29,095 nucleotides of DNA from Sphingomonadales bacterium UBA2369 (lineage in GTDB: Bacteria; Pseudomonadota; Alphaproteobacteria; Sphingomonadales; Sphingomonadaceae). A program made the position numbers and the translations under genes. This document shows, one piece after another, positions 21,799-29,095 of this stretch (the stretch's first letter is position 1; each line of letters starts with the position of its first letter). The notes under the pieces are model-generated. The model saw nothing but the letters and a program-made list of their open reading frames with translations. It searched no databases and had not been told where the DNA came from. The stretch lies in contig DDTH01000007.1 in the NCBI GenBank assembly GCA_002344055.1, positions 1 to 29,095 of the forward strand, given 5' to 3'.

Positions 21799-23142
21799 AT
21801 GCGCGCTCTCCTCCTCGCTTCGCTGCTGTTCGCCGCCGCACCCGCTCTTGCGCAGGACATTCCCCAGCCGCCACCGACGCGCGCACCTGCGCCGCCGGCC
21901 GAGCAGGGCGTCACCATCGTGCATGCGGGGACCTTGCTCGACCGGCCGGGCCGCGCGCCGCGGCGCAATGCGACGATCGTCATTCGCGACGGGCGGATCG
22001 AGGCGGTGCAGGACGGTTTCGCCGCGCCGCCCGAGGGCGCGCGGGTGGTGGACCTGCGCGACCGGACGGTGCTGCCGGGGCTGATCGACAGCCATGTGCA
22101 TCTGACCAGCGACCGGGCGGGCAATGAGGGTTTCATGTCGGGCTTCACCGACAGCGTGGCGCTGCGCAGCCAGGAAGCGGCGTGGAATGCGCGCAAGACG
22201 CTGGAGGCGGGCTTCACCACCGTGCGCAACCTGGGGTCGGGCGACGGCGTCACGCTCGGCCTGCGCGACGCGATCAATCGCGGCTGGGCGGTGGGGCCGC
22301 GCATAGTCGATGCGGGATCCAGCATTTCGGCGACGACCGGCCATATGGACGGCGCGCTGGGCGTGCGCGAGGAATTGCATGACGAGATGCGGTCCGGCGG
22401 GAACCTCTGCGACGGCGCGGATGCCTGCCGCGAGGCGGTGCGGCGACAGATCGCCTTGGGCGCGGACGTGATCAAAATCGCCACGACCGGCGGGGTGAAC
22501 AGCCGGATCGGGCTGGGGCTGGGCGCGCAATTGTTCGAGGATGAGGCGCGGGCGCTGATCGAGACGGCGCATCTTTATGGTCGCCGCGTCGCGGTGCACG
22601 CGCACGGCACGGACGGGATCAATCTGGCGCTGCGGCTGGGCGCGGATTCGATCGAGCATGGCACCCTGATCGACGAGGAGAGCATCCGGCTGTTCCGCGC
22701 GAGCCGGGCCTTTTACGTGCCGACGCTTTCGACGGTGAACGGCTATCTGGAGCGGATTCGCAACAATCCGAACGCTTATTCGCCGGAGGTGCGCGAGAAG
22801 ATCGACTGGCGCATCCGGATCACCGGGCTGGCCTTGCAGCGGGCGCATCGCGCCGGGGTGCGGATCGCCTTCGGGACCGATGCGGGCGTGTCGCTGCACG
22901 GGCGCAATGCCGACGAATTTCCGCTGATGGTGCAGCATGGGATGAGCCCGATGGAGGCGATCCAGGCGGCGACGGTGAATGCGGCGGAATTGCTGGGGCT
23001 GAGCGACCAGATCGGGTCGATCGAGCCGGGCAAGTCGGCGGATCTGATCGCGGTGGCGGGCGATCCGCTGGCGGATGTCGGCGTGCTGCGGAACGTGAGC
23101 TTCGTGATGGCCCGCGGGCGGGTGCATCGGGATGTTCGATAA
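21799..23142 (+). CDS. Exported metal-dependent amidohydrolase (imidazolonepropionase/prolidase-like)
   Basis: 447 residues with a signal peptide MRALLLASLLFAAAPALAQ (1-19), so periplasmic. Amidohydrolase TIM-barrel motifs: VLPGLIDSHVH (His99, His101), the lysine for metal bridging in ADVIKIATTGGV (Lys226), VAVHAHG (His267, His269), DSIEHGT (His287) and FGTDAG (Asp361). A complete binuclear metal site is therefore likely. The C-terminus returns to the beta-sandwich with GSIEPGKSADLIAVAGDPL. Related exported enzymes cleave Xaa-Pro or Xaa-Arg type dipeptides or cyclic amides; the substrate here is unknown. The gene stands alone, bounded on both sides by copies of the same inverted-repeat element. 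The frame is open further upstream only because it runs through the repeat. Confidence 0.88.
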   Translation: MRALLLASLLFAAAPALAQDIPQPPPTRAPAPPAEQGVTIVHAGTLLDRPGRAPRRNATIVIRDGRIEAVQDGFAAPPEGARVVDLRDRTVLPGLIDSHVHLTSDRAGNEGFMSGFTDSVALRSQEAAWNARKTLEAGFTTVRNLGSGDGVTLGLRDAINRGWAVGPRIVDAGSSISATTGHMDGALGVREELHDEMRSGGNLCDGADACREAVRRQIALGADVIKIATTGGVNSRIGLGLGAQLFEDEARALIETAHLYGRRVAVHAHGTDGINLALRLGADSIEHGTLIDEESIRLFRASRAFYVPTLSTVNGYLERIRNNPNAYSPEVREKIDWRIRITGLALQRAHRAGVRIAFGTDAGVSLHGRNADEFPLMVQHGMSPMEAIQAATVNAAELLGLSDQIGSIEPGKSADLIAVAGDPLADVGVLRNVSFVMARGRVHRDVR

Positions 23143-23145
23143 CAA

Positions 23146-23232
23146 CCGCTCAGCCTGAGCTTGTCGAAGGCCTGACCTCCCCTTTCGCCGGCGGAAAGAA
23201 GGACAGTGCTGCGACAAGCTCAGCATGAGCGG
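23146..23232. repeat. Inverted-repeat element, CTGAGCTTGTCGAAGG type, copy 2
   Basis: Left arm at 23146-23177 (CCGCTCAGCCTGAGCTTGTC...) and right arm ending 23232 (...GACAAGCTCAGCATGAGCGG). It begins 4 bp after the amidohydrolase stop. It is the same family as 21676-21764 but with a different centre. Confidence 0.85.
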
Positions 23233-23252
23233 GTTTGGAAAGGTGTGAGACC

Positions 23253-25076
23253 ATGAACTTCAACCGCCGCCAGTTTCTCGCTTCTTCCGTGGCCACCGGG
23301 GCGTTGCTCGCCTCGGGCTGCGCGACCACGCCGCGGGCGGCGGCGGGTGGCGGGTCGGCGCAGGCCAGCGCTCTTTACGACGCCGTGTTTGCGCAGATGC
23401 TGCAGCTTTCGCCGGAGACCGCGACCGCGCTGGGATTGGATAATGGCGCGAATGCGGGCCTGAAGGCGCGGTTGTCGGATCGAGCTGCGACCGGGCGCAC
23501 GGGCTGGTGGGGACCGCTGGTGGACGCCCTGCCCCGGCTGCGTGCGATCGCGCCCGAGAGCCTGCCCTTGCGCGAGCGCGCGTGGCGGGCGACGGCTTTG
23601 TGGTTCGGCGAGCGGGCGGCGGAGGGGCGGTCCATCCCTTACGGCACCGCGCAGACGCCCTATGTGCTGACGCAGCTTTACGGATCCTACACCGGGGTGC
23701 CGAACTTCCTGGACACCCAGCACACGATCGAAACCGCGGCCGATGCGGAAGCCTATCTCGACCGGCTGGATGCCTATCACCGCAATATCGACGCGGAAGT
23801 CGCGATGGCGCGGGAGGACGATGCGGCTGGCGTGATGCCGCCCAATTTCATCGTCGAGAAGGCGCTGCGGCAGACGCGGGCGGCGCTGGCGGAGCGCGGG
23901 GCGCAGGCTGGGCTGGTCGCGTCGCTGGTGCGGCGGACGCGGGAAAAGAACATTCCCGGTGACTGGCAGGCGCGGGCGCTTCGGATCGCGGACGGGCCGG
24001 TCGCGGCGGCGTTGGGTCGGCAGGCAACGTTGCTGGAGGATCAATTGCGGCGCGCCAGCGACGTGGCGGGGGTGAACAGGCTGCCGCGCGGGGACGAGGC
24101 CTATGCCCAGTCGCTGCGTTATTTCACCAGCACGAGCATGACGGCCGAACAGGTGCATCAACTCGGCCTCGACGAGGTGGCGCGGCTGACCGCGGAGGCG
24201 GAGCCGGCTTTGGCGGCGCAGAATATCCCGGCGGGGCCGATCGGGCGGCGGATCGCGTCGCTGGAGCGGCTGCCGGGGCAGATGTTCGCCAACACCGACG
24301 CGGGCCGCGAGGAATTGCTCGTCTATCTGCGCGGCTGGACCGAGCGGCTGCGGGCGCGGACGCCGGAATTGTTCCGCTCGCTGCCGGTCAGCCCGATGGA
24401 GGTGCGGCGCGTGCCGCCGGCGATCGAGGTCGGCTCGGCCGGCGCCTATGCGCAGGGCGGCAATCTGGAGGGCACGCGGCCGGGGATTTTCTACATCAAT
24501 CTGCAGGACACGTCGGCGCGGCCGCGCTTCGGGCTGCCGACGCTCACGGCGCACGAGGCGATCCCCGGGCATCTGTGGCAGGATGCCATCGTTAATCGCG
24601 CGACCGACATCCCGATGTTCTTCCGCGCCACCGGCATTTCCGCCTTCGCCGAGGGCTGGGGGCTGTATTCGGAGAGTCTGGCGGACGAACTCGGCATGTA
24701 CCGCGACGAGCCGCTGAGCCGGATCGGGATGATCCAGAGCTTCCTGTTCCGCTCGGCGCGGCTGGTGGTCGATACCGGCATGCACGCCAAGGGCTGGAGC
24801 CGCGAGCAGGCGATCACCTATTTCATGGACACTGTGGGGCGCAATCGCGGCGCGACCGAGCGCGAGATCGACCGCTATGTCGCCCGGCCCGGCCAGGCCT
24901 GCGCCTACAAGATCGGGCATAATGAGATGCTGCGGATCAGGGACGCGACGCGGCGGCGGTTGGGGTCGCGGTTCGACATCCGCGCCTATCACGATCTGGT
25001 GCTGCTGAGCGGCGACATGCCGCTGGAAGTGCTGGCAAGCCTGACGGGCGATTGGGACGGCGGCGCTATTTCATAG
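23253..25076 (+). CDS. DUF885-family exported protein (putative metallopeptidase), Tat/lipoprotein signal
   Basis: 607 residues. The N-terminus MNFNRRQFLASSVATG has a twin-arginine motif, and LLASGC (Cys23) is a lipobox, so it is probably Tat-exported and lipidated. The DUF885 hallmark HEAIPGH is at 434-440 within TLTAHEAIPGHLWQDAIV. It is followed by FAEGWGLYSESLADELGMY, whose glutamates could complete a zinc site of the gluzincin type; the C-terminal QACAYKIGHNEMLRIRD is also typical. Members are often annotated as peptidases, but the substrate is generally unproven. ATG 23253 has GGAAAGG about 8 nt upstream. Length is normal for the family. It may work with the preceding amidohydrolase in extracytoplasmic peptide breakdown (inference). 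Confidence 0.87.
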   Translation: MNFNRRQFLASSVATGALLASGCATTPRAAAGGGSAQASALYDAVFAQMLQLSPETATALGLDNGANAGLKARLSDRAATGRTGWWGPLVDALPRLRAIAPESLPLRERAWRATALWFGERAAEGRSIPYGTAQTPYVLTQLYGSYTGVPNFLDTQHTIETAADAEAYLDRLDAYHRNIDAEVAMAREDDAAGVMPPNFIVEKALRQTRAALAERGAQAGLVASLVRRTREKNIPGDWQARALRIADGPVAAALGRQATLLEDQLRRASDVAGVNRLPRGDEAYAQSLRYFTSTSMTAEQVHQLGLDEVARLTAEAEPALAAQNIPAGPIGRRIASLERLPGQMFANTDAGREELLVYLRGWTERLRARTPELFRSLPVSPMEVRRVPPAIEVGSAGAYAQGGNLEGTRPGIFYINLQDTSARPRFGLPTLTAHEAIPGHLWQDAIVNRATDIPMFFRATGISAFAEGWGLYSESLADELGMYRDEPLSRIGMIQSFLFRSARLVVDTGMHAKGWSREQAITYFMDTVGRNRGATEREIDRYVARPGQACAYKIGHNEMLRIRDATRRRLGSRFDIRAYHDLVLLSGDMPLEVLASLTGDWDGGAIS

Positions 25077-25107
25077 TTGTATATTTATGCATTAGATTGC
25101 ATATAGT
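25077..25107 (+). promoter_or_regulatory. AT-rich promoter/operator of the arginine operon
   Basis: The 36 bp between the DUF885 gene stop and the argC start are strikingly AT-rich. They contain TATGCA-TTAGAT-TGCATA (25086-25103), an 18-bp inverted repeat suited to a dimeric regulator. TATATT (25080-25085) or TATAGT (25102-25107) could be -10 boxes; TTGTAT at 25077 could be a -35. No Shine-Dalgarno sequence precedes argC, so the mRNA may be nearly leaderless. Which boxes are used is uncertain. Confidence 0.45.
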
Positions 25108-25112
25108 CGCAC

Positions 25113-26123
25113 ATGACGGTCAATGTAGCCATATTAGGAGCCTCGGGCTTCGTGGGTGCGGAGCTGCTGCGGCTGTGCGCGCTGCATCCTGGGCTGACGC
25201 CTGCGCGGCTGTTCGGGGACAGTCAAGCGGGGCTGTCGCTCGCCAGCGTGCATCCGCATCTGGCGCCGGCTTATCCGGGCCTGACGGTCGAGCGGTTCGA
25301 GCCGGCGGCGCTGGACGGGATCGGGCTGGTGTTCGCGGCTTTGCCCCATGGGGAATCGCAGAAGGTTGCGCCCCTGATCCTTGAGCGAGGGATTCCGTTC
25401 GTGGATCTGGGCGCGGACTTCCGGCTCGATACGGCGGAAGAATATGAGCGCTGGTACAATGAGCCGCACCAAAGGCCGGAGCTGCTGGACCAGTTCGTCT
25501 ATGGCATTCCGGAGTTGAACCGGGAGCGGATCCGGGGCGCGAAGGCGGTCGCGGCGGCGGGTTGTTATCCGACCTCGGCGATCCTGGCGCTGAAGCCGCT
25601 GGTGGATGCCGGGGTGATCGAGCCGAGCAGCATCATCGTCGACGCGGCGTCGGGCGTCAGCGGCGCCGGCAAGGGGCTGAAAGAGGCCACGCACTTCAAT
25701 AGCGTCGATGAGAATTTCTCCGCCTACGGCCTGCTCAATCATCGCCATACGGCGGAGATGGAGATGGCGCTGGGCGGGACATTGTTGTTCACGCCGCATC
25801 TCGCGCCGATGAACCGGGGCATATTGGCGACCTGCTATGCCGAGGCGCGGAGCGGGGACGATCCGCTCGAGTTGCTGCGCGCGGCCTATGCGAACGAGCC
25901 GTTCGTTTTTGTGTCGGAGGCCCTGCCCTCGACCAAATGGACGCTGGGATCGAATGCGGTGCACCTCACCGCCCGCCGCGATCCGCGCACGGGCCGCGTC
26001 GTCGCGCTGGCCGCCTTGGACAATCTCGTGAAGGGCGCGGCGGGTCAGATGATCCAGTGCGCCAATCTGATGCTGGGTTTCGAAGAGACGGCAGGTTTGC
26101 CGAATACTGGAGTATGGCCGTGA
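25113..26123 (+). CDS. argC: N-acetyl-gamma-glutamyl-phosphate reductase
   Basis: A 336-residue NADPH enzyme for the third step of arginine synthesis, reducing N-acetylglutamyl phosphate to the semialdehyde. Rossmann motif AILGASGFVGAELLRL (6-21), PHGES near 79, VDLGADFRL (97-105), and the catalytic cysteine Cys151 in AAAGCYPTSAIL. Also present: DAASGVSGAGKG and HRHTAEME with the second conserved His. Its C-terminus GLPNTGVWP is typical. It leads an argC-argJ-argB-argF operon and overlaps argJ. The start ATG lacks a visible Shine-Dalgarno sequence; upstream codons are in the AT-rich promoter. Confidence 0.95.
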   Translation: MTVNVAILGASGFVGAELLRLCALHPGLTPARLFGDSQAGLSLASVHPHLAPAYPGLTVERFEPAALDGIGLVFAALPHGESQKVAPLILERGIPFVDLGADFRLDTAEEYERWYNEPHQRPELLDQFVYGIPELNRERIRGAKAVAAAGCYPTSAILALKPLVDAGVIEPSSIIVDAASGVSGAGKGLKEATHFNSVDENFSAYGLLNHRHTAEMEMALGGTLLFTPHLAPMNRGILATCYAEARSGDDPLELLRAAYANEPFVFVSEALPSTKWTLGSNAVHLTARRDPRTGRVVALAALDNLVKGAAGQMIQCANLMLGFEETAGLPNTGVWP

Positions 26124-27280
26124 GCGTTACCGCCGCTGAAGGGTTTGTCGCATCCGGGCTGCATGCCGGGATCAAGGCGCGACGCCACGACATGGCCTTG
26201 CTCGCGACCGAGGACCGGCGGCCGGTGCCCTGCGCCGCCGTGTTCACGCAGAACAAGTTCGCCGCGCCGCCGGTCGAGCATGACCGGGCCGTGCTGGCCG
26301 CCAATGGCGGCGTCGCGGCGGCGATCGTGGTCAACAGCGGCAATGCCAATGCCGGCACCGGCAAGCCGGGCCGCGCGGATGCCGAGCGGATGGGCGCCGC
26401 GGCGGCGAAAGCGGCGGGCGTGGCGGCGGGCGACATGCTGGTCTGCTCGACCGGGATCATCGGCACCCTGCTGCCGATGGACAAGATTCTGACGGCAATT
26501 CCGTCGCTTGCGGGCCAGCTTTCACGCGATGGTGGAAGTGACGCGGCGCTCGGCATCCTCACCACCGACAGCGTAGCGAAAGAGGCGGTGATCGAGGGAT
26601 CGACCTTCACGCTCGGCGGGATGGTGAAGGGCTGCGGCATGATCGCCCCGAACATGGCGACGATGCTGGCTTTCCTGACCACCGACGCGGCGGTGGAGCG
26701 GGACGTGCTGCAGCGCATCCTGGCCGACGCGGCCGACCGGACCTTTAACACGCTGAATGTGGACGGCGCGACCTCGACCAATGACAGCGCCTTCCTGCTG
26801 GCCAGCGGGCGGCGCGGGCCGTGCGATGTCGATGAGTTGGCGGATGCGGTGCACAGGCTCTGCGAGGATCTGACGCACCAGATGGCGCTGGATGCCGAGG
26901 GCATGACGAAGCTGGTGCGGCTGAAAGTGGTCGGCGCGGCCAGCGATGCCGAGGCGCGCGCGGCGGCCAAGTCGATCGCCGAGAACAACCTCGTGAAATG
27001 CAGCTGGTACGGTTCGGACCCTTATTGGGGGCGCCTGCTGGCCGCGGCTGGATCGGCGGGGATCGCGTTCGAAACGGAGCGGTCGAGCGTGGCCTATGGC
27101 GGCATTCCGGTGGCGCTGGCCGGGGCGCCGATCGACCATGATGCCGCAGCGGTGACCGAGCATATGAAGCGCAAGGAGGTGGACATCATCGTCGACCTGG
27201 GCCTCGGCGCCGGCGCGGCGCAGGTGATCGGGATCGACCTCGGTCCGGGCTACATCAAAGAGAATAGCGTGACGTCATGA
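26120..27280 (+). CDS. argJ: Glutamate N-acetyltransferase / amino-acid acetyltransferase
   Basis: The transacetylase that recycles acetyl from N-acetylornithine to glutamate; bifunctional members also use acetyl-CoA. It is made as a precursor that self-cleaves before the Thr of MIAPNMATMLAF; that Thr (residue 181 from this start) becomes the nucleophile. Other signatures: VNSGNANAGTG, CSTGIIGTLLPMDKI, LNVDGATSTNDSAF and the C-terminal YIKENSVTS. GTG 26120 is preferred since GGAG lies 7 nt upstream and it overlaps the argC stop as GTGA. ATG 26114, two codons earlier, is possible but only 1 nt from GGAG. argA is not needed if the enzyme is bifunctional. argJ overlaps argB by 4 bp. Confidence 0.95.
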   Translation: MSVTAAEGFVASGLHAGIKARRHDMALLATEDRRPVPCAAVFTQNKFAAPPVEHDRAVLAANGGVAAAIVVNSGNANAGTGKPGRADAERMGAAAAKAAGVAAGDMLVCSTGIIGTLLPMDKILTAIPSLAGQLSRDGGSDAALGILTTDSVAKEAVIEGSTFTLGGMVKGCGMIAPNMATMLAFLTTDAAVERDVLQRILADAADRTFNTLNVDGATSTNDSAFLLASGRRGPCDVDELADAVHRLCEDLTHQMALDAEGMTKLVRLKVVGAASDAEARAAAKSIAENNLVKCSWYGSDPYWGRLLAAAGSAGIAFETERSSVAYGGIPVALAGAPIDHDAAAVTEHMKRKEVDIIVDLGLGAGAAQVIGIDLGPGYIKENSVTS

Positions 27281-28146
27281 CCGCACCCAATCTGACCGCG
27301 CAGATCCTCGTCGAGGCACTGCCCTACATTCGCCGTTTCGCCGGCAAGACCGTGGTCGTGAAGCTCGGCGGCAATGCGATCGACGAGGCGATCGAGCGGG
27401 CGATGGCGCAGGACGTGCTGCTGCTCCGCTCGGTCGGGATACGCTGCGTGCTCGTCCATGGCGGCGGGCCGCAGGTTGACGAGATGATGAAGCGCGTCGG
27501 CAAGGCGCCGGAGTTTCGCGACGGGCTTCGGGTCACGGATGCGGACACGCTGGAAATCGTCCGCATGGTGCTGGTCGGCAAGGTCAATCGCGACCTCGTG
27601 GCGCGGATCAACCAGGAAGCGGGCGACGATCCGATCGCGGTTGGCGTGTCGGGCGAGGATGGCGGTTTGCTGGTCGCCGCGCCGCGCGATCCGAGCCTGG
27701 GGTTCGTGGGCGATGTCGTGCATGTGCGCGCCGACCGGCTGGTGAAATTGCTGAATGACGGCCTGTCGCCGGTGGTCGCCACCATCGGCAGCGACGGCAA
27801 GGGCCAGTCCTACAACATCAATGCCGACGAAGCGGCGCGGGCGATCGCGGCCGCGATGGGGGCGGAGAAGATCGTCTATCTGACCTCCGCACCGGGGCTG
27901 CTGGAGGATGTGAACGATCCCGATAGCCTGGTGCAAAGATTGAGCGCGGACGAATTGCGCGCGCGGCTGTCGGGCGACAGCGTCAGCGCGGGGATGATCC
28001 CGAAGCTGCGCGCCTGCGCCGACGCGGTGGATGGCGGCGTCAAATCCGCGCACATCATCGACGGCCGCGTGCCGCACGCCATCCTGATCGAACTGCTCAC
28101 CGATGCCGGCATCGGCACCATGATCTACCGGGGGACCAAGGCATGA
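27277..28146 (+). CDS. argB: Acetylglutamate kinase
   Basis: A 289-residue amino-acid kinase phosphorylating N-acetylglutamate with ATP, the controlled second step of arginine synthesis. Motifs: VVVKLGGNAID (Lys29), LVHGGGPQVDEMM (HGGGPQ at 61-66), FRDGLRVTDADTLEIVRMVL, and the nucleotide-binding region INADEAARAIAAAMGAEKIVYLTS. The N-terminal helix of about 20 residues before KTVVVK is the feature linked to hexameric, arginine-inhibited kinases, so feedback inhibition is likely (family knowledge). Its start overlaps argJ (ATGA) and its stop overlaps argF (ATGA). Confidence 0.96.
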   Translation: MTAPNLTAQILVEALPYIRRFAGKTVVVKLGGNAIDEAIERAMAQDVLLLRSVGIRCVLVHGGGPQVDEMMKRVGKAPEFRDGLRVTDADTLEIVRMVLVGKVNRDLVARINQEAGDDPIAVGVSGEDGGLLVAAPRDPSLGFVGDVVHVRADRLVKLLNDGLSPVVATIGSDGKGQSYNINADEAARAIAAAMGAEKIVYLTSAPGLLEDVNDPDSLVQRLSADELRARLSGDSVSAGMIPKLRACADAVDGGVKSAHIIDGRVPHAILIELLTDAGIGTMIYRGTKA

Positions 28147-29003
28147 CCGACCTGCTGACCTTGCACGAGATCGGCGCGGCCGGCGTCGCGGAGATCCTTG
28201 CGATGGCGGAGCGTGACGATCTGGGGGCGCCGCTGGCCGGTCAGGGCGTCGCTTTGATGTTCGCCAAGCCATCGGCGCGGACCCGCAACTCGATGGAGAT
28301 GGCGGCCGTCCAGCTGGGCGGGCATCCTGTCTATATCCAGGCCGAGGAAGTCGGGCTGGGCGAGCGCGAGACGGCCGAAGATATCGCCAACACGCTCGCC
28401 TGCTATCACCGCGTGATCGCGGCGCGGGTTAAGGAGCATGGCCATCTGACCGCGATGGCGGCGGCGACGGACGTGCCGGTGCTGAACATGCTGTCGGATA
28501 CGGACCATCCGCTGCAGGGGCTGGCCGATCTGCTGACGATCAAGCAGCTGACCGGGAAGCTGGCGGGCGCGAAGATCGCTTATGTCGGCGACGGCAACAA
28601 CAACGTCGCCAAGTCGCTGGCAGAAGGCTGTGCGCTGGCGGGTGCGACGCTCACCATCGCCAGCCCCGAGGAGTTCCAGCTCGCCGCGCCGCCGGAGGGT
28701 GTGCGGCAGGTGGTGAATCCGGCCGAAGCGGTCGCGGGGGCGCAGGTCGTTTACACCGATGTCTGGGTCTCGATGGGCCAGGCGGAGGAAACGGCGCGGC
28801 GCAACGCGGCTTTGGCGCCATATCAGGTCGACGAGGCGCTGATGGCGCTGACCGACGACGCGTGGTTCCTGCACTGCCTGCCCGCGCGGCGCGGCGAGGA
28901 GGTCGAGGCCGCGGTGATCGACGGGCCGCGCTCGGGCGTGTGGCGGCAGGCGGAGAATCGCATGCACACCGCCCGCGCGGCGCTGGCGTGGATGGTGGGG
29001 TGA
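28143..29003 (+). CDS. argF: Ornithine carbamoyltransferase
   Basis: A 286-residue enzyme joining carbamoyl phosphate and ornithine to citrulline. The carbamoyl-phosphate loop reads FAKPSARTRNS (40-50) where the family usually has STRTR, so Thr is replaced by Ala45. DHPLQGLADL (121-130) stands for the usual HPCQ or HPTQ, and HCLPARRGEEV (244-254) for HCLPAHRG. The central YVGDGNNNVAKSLAEGCALAG and C-terminal NRMHTARAALAWM are clear family segments. It is a little shorter than typical (about 300-335). An acetylornithine carbamoyltransferase is less likely, given argJ in the same operon. It ends the overlapping arg block; a repeat follows. Confidence 0.9.
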   Translation: MTDLLTLHEIGAAGVAEILAMAERDDLGAPLAGQGVALMFAKPSARTRNSMEMAAVQLGGHPVYIQAEEVGLGERETAEDIANTLACYHRVIAARVKEHGHLTAMAAATDVPVLNMLSDTDHPLQGLADLLTIKQLTGKLAGAKIAYVGDGNNNVAKSLAEGCALAGATLTIASPEEFQLAAPPEGVRQVVNPAEAVAGAQVVYTDVWVSMGQAEETARRNAALAPYQVDEALMALTDDAWFLHCLPARRGEEVEAAVIDGPRSGVWRQAENRMHTARAALAWMVG

Positions 29004-29019
29004 TGGGTGGCCTTCTTCG

Positions 29020-29095
29020 ATCCTCCCCATTCATGGGGAGGGGGACCGCGCCGAAGGCGTGGTGGAGGGGGCTCACAACGCGCACCTTGCGGATT
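29020..29095. repeat. CCTCCCC-type palindromic repeat, cut by the window edge
   Basis: ATCCTCCCCAT-TC-ATGGGGAGG opens the element 16 bp after argF, followed by GACCGCGCCGAAGGCGTGGTGGAGGGGGCTC. It has the same modules as 14753-14888 and runs out of the window. The palindrome may also terminate the arg operon. Confidence 0.65.

Noticed and set aside
21676..23232. Composite transposon formed by the two inverted-repeat copies
   Set aside because: No transposase lies between them and repeats of this type are common between genes; only passive recombination is plausible.

Overview
The window looks like a stretch of chromosome from a high-GC alphaproteobacterium, most likely a sphingomonad (inference). 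The reasons are the RpoD C-terminus, the GTA/phage-type terminase pair, and dense families of short palindromic intergenic repeats (CCTCCCC... palindromes and CTGAGCTTGTCGAAGG inverted repeats). No rRNA or tRNA gene and no CRISPR array was seen.

Layout. (A) 1-1280: the 3' end of rpoD, a small lipoprotein built of 18-residue repeats with one cysteine each, then a second copy of the rpoD 3' end that differs from the first almost only at synonymous sites. (B) 1281-3250: an island of visibly lower GC with short direct and inverted repeats, followed by a minus-strand three-gene operon: HNH endonuclease, unknown protein, minimal nucleotidyltransferase. It is a candidate uncharacterised defence or toxin module. 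(C) 3271-5762: a minus-strand terminase pair (small subunit, then large subunit) with no portal or capsid genes beside it. The large-subunit gene carries two in-frame invasions of the intergenic repeats. (D) 5979-9839: four hypothetical secreted or membrane proteins, including an 802-residue two-part exported protein.

(E) 9908-15840: a valine/isobutyrate catabolic operon: acyl-CoA dehydrogenase, 3-hydroxyisobutyryl-CoA hydrolase, enoyl-CoA hydratase and 3-hydroxyisobutyrate dehydrogenase. A class I PHA synthase gene is translationally coupled inside it. (F) 15922-17112: a FemAB/BioF2-like GNAT protein. (G) 17248-21688: the glycerol locus, with glpK (minus) and glpD (plus) separated by a membrane protein gene and a secreted-protein gene. 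(H) 21799-25076: an exported metal-dependent amidohydrolase, flanked by two copies of one inverted-repeat element, and a Tat/lipoprotein DUF885 peptidase-like protein. (I) 25113-29003: an arginine biosynthesis operon argC-argJ-argB-argF with overlapping stops and starts, preceded by an AT-rich promoter containing an 18-bp operator-like palindrome.

The metabolic blocks E, G and I are ordinary in function. The parts most worth attention are the duplicated rpoD end with its repeat lipoprotein, the adjoining HNH/unknown/nucleotidyltransferase island, and the repeat-invaded terminase. Together they make 1-5800 look like a recombination-prone accessory junction. All family calls are from reading motifs; no database search was run.
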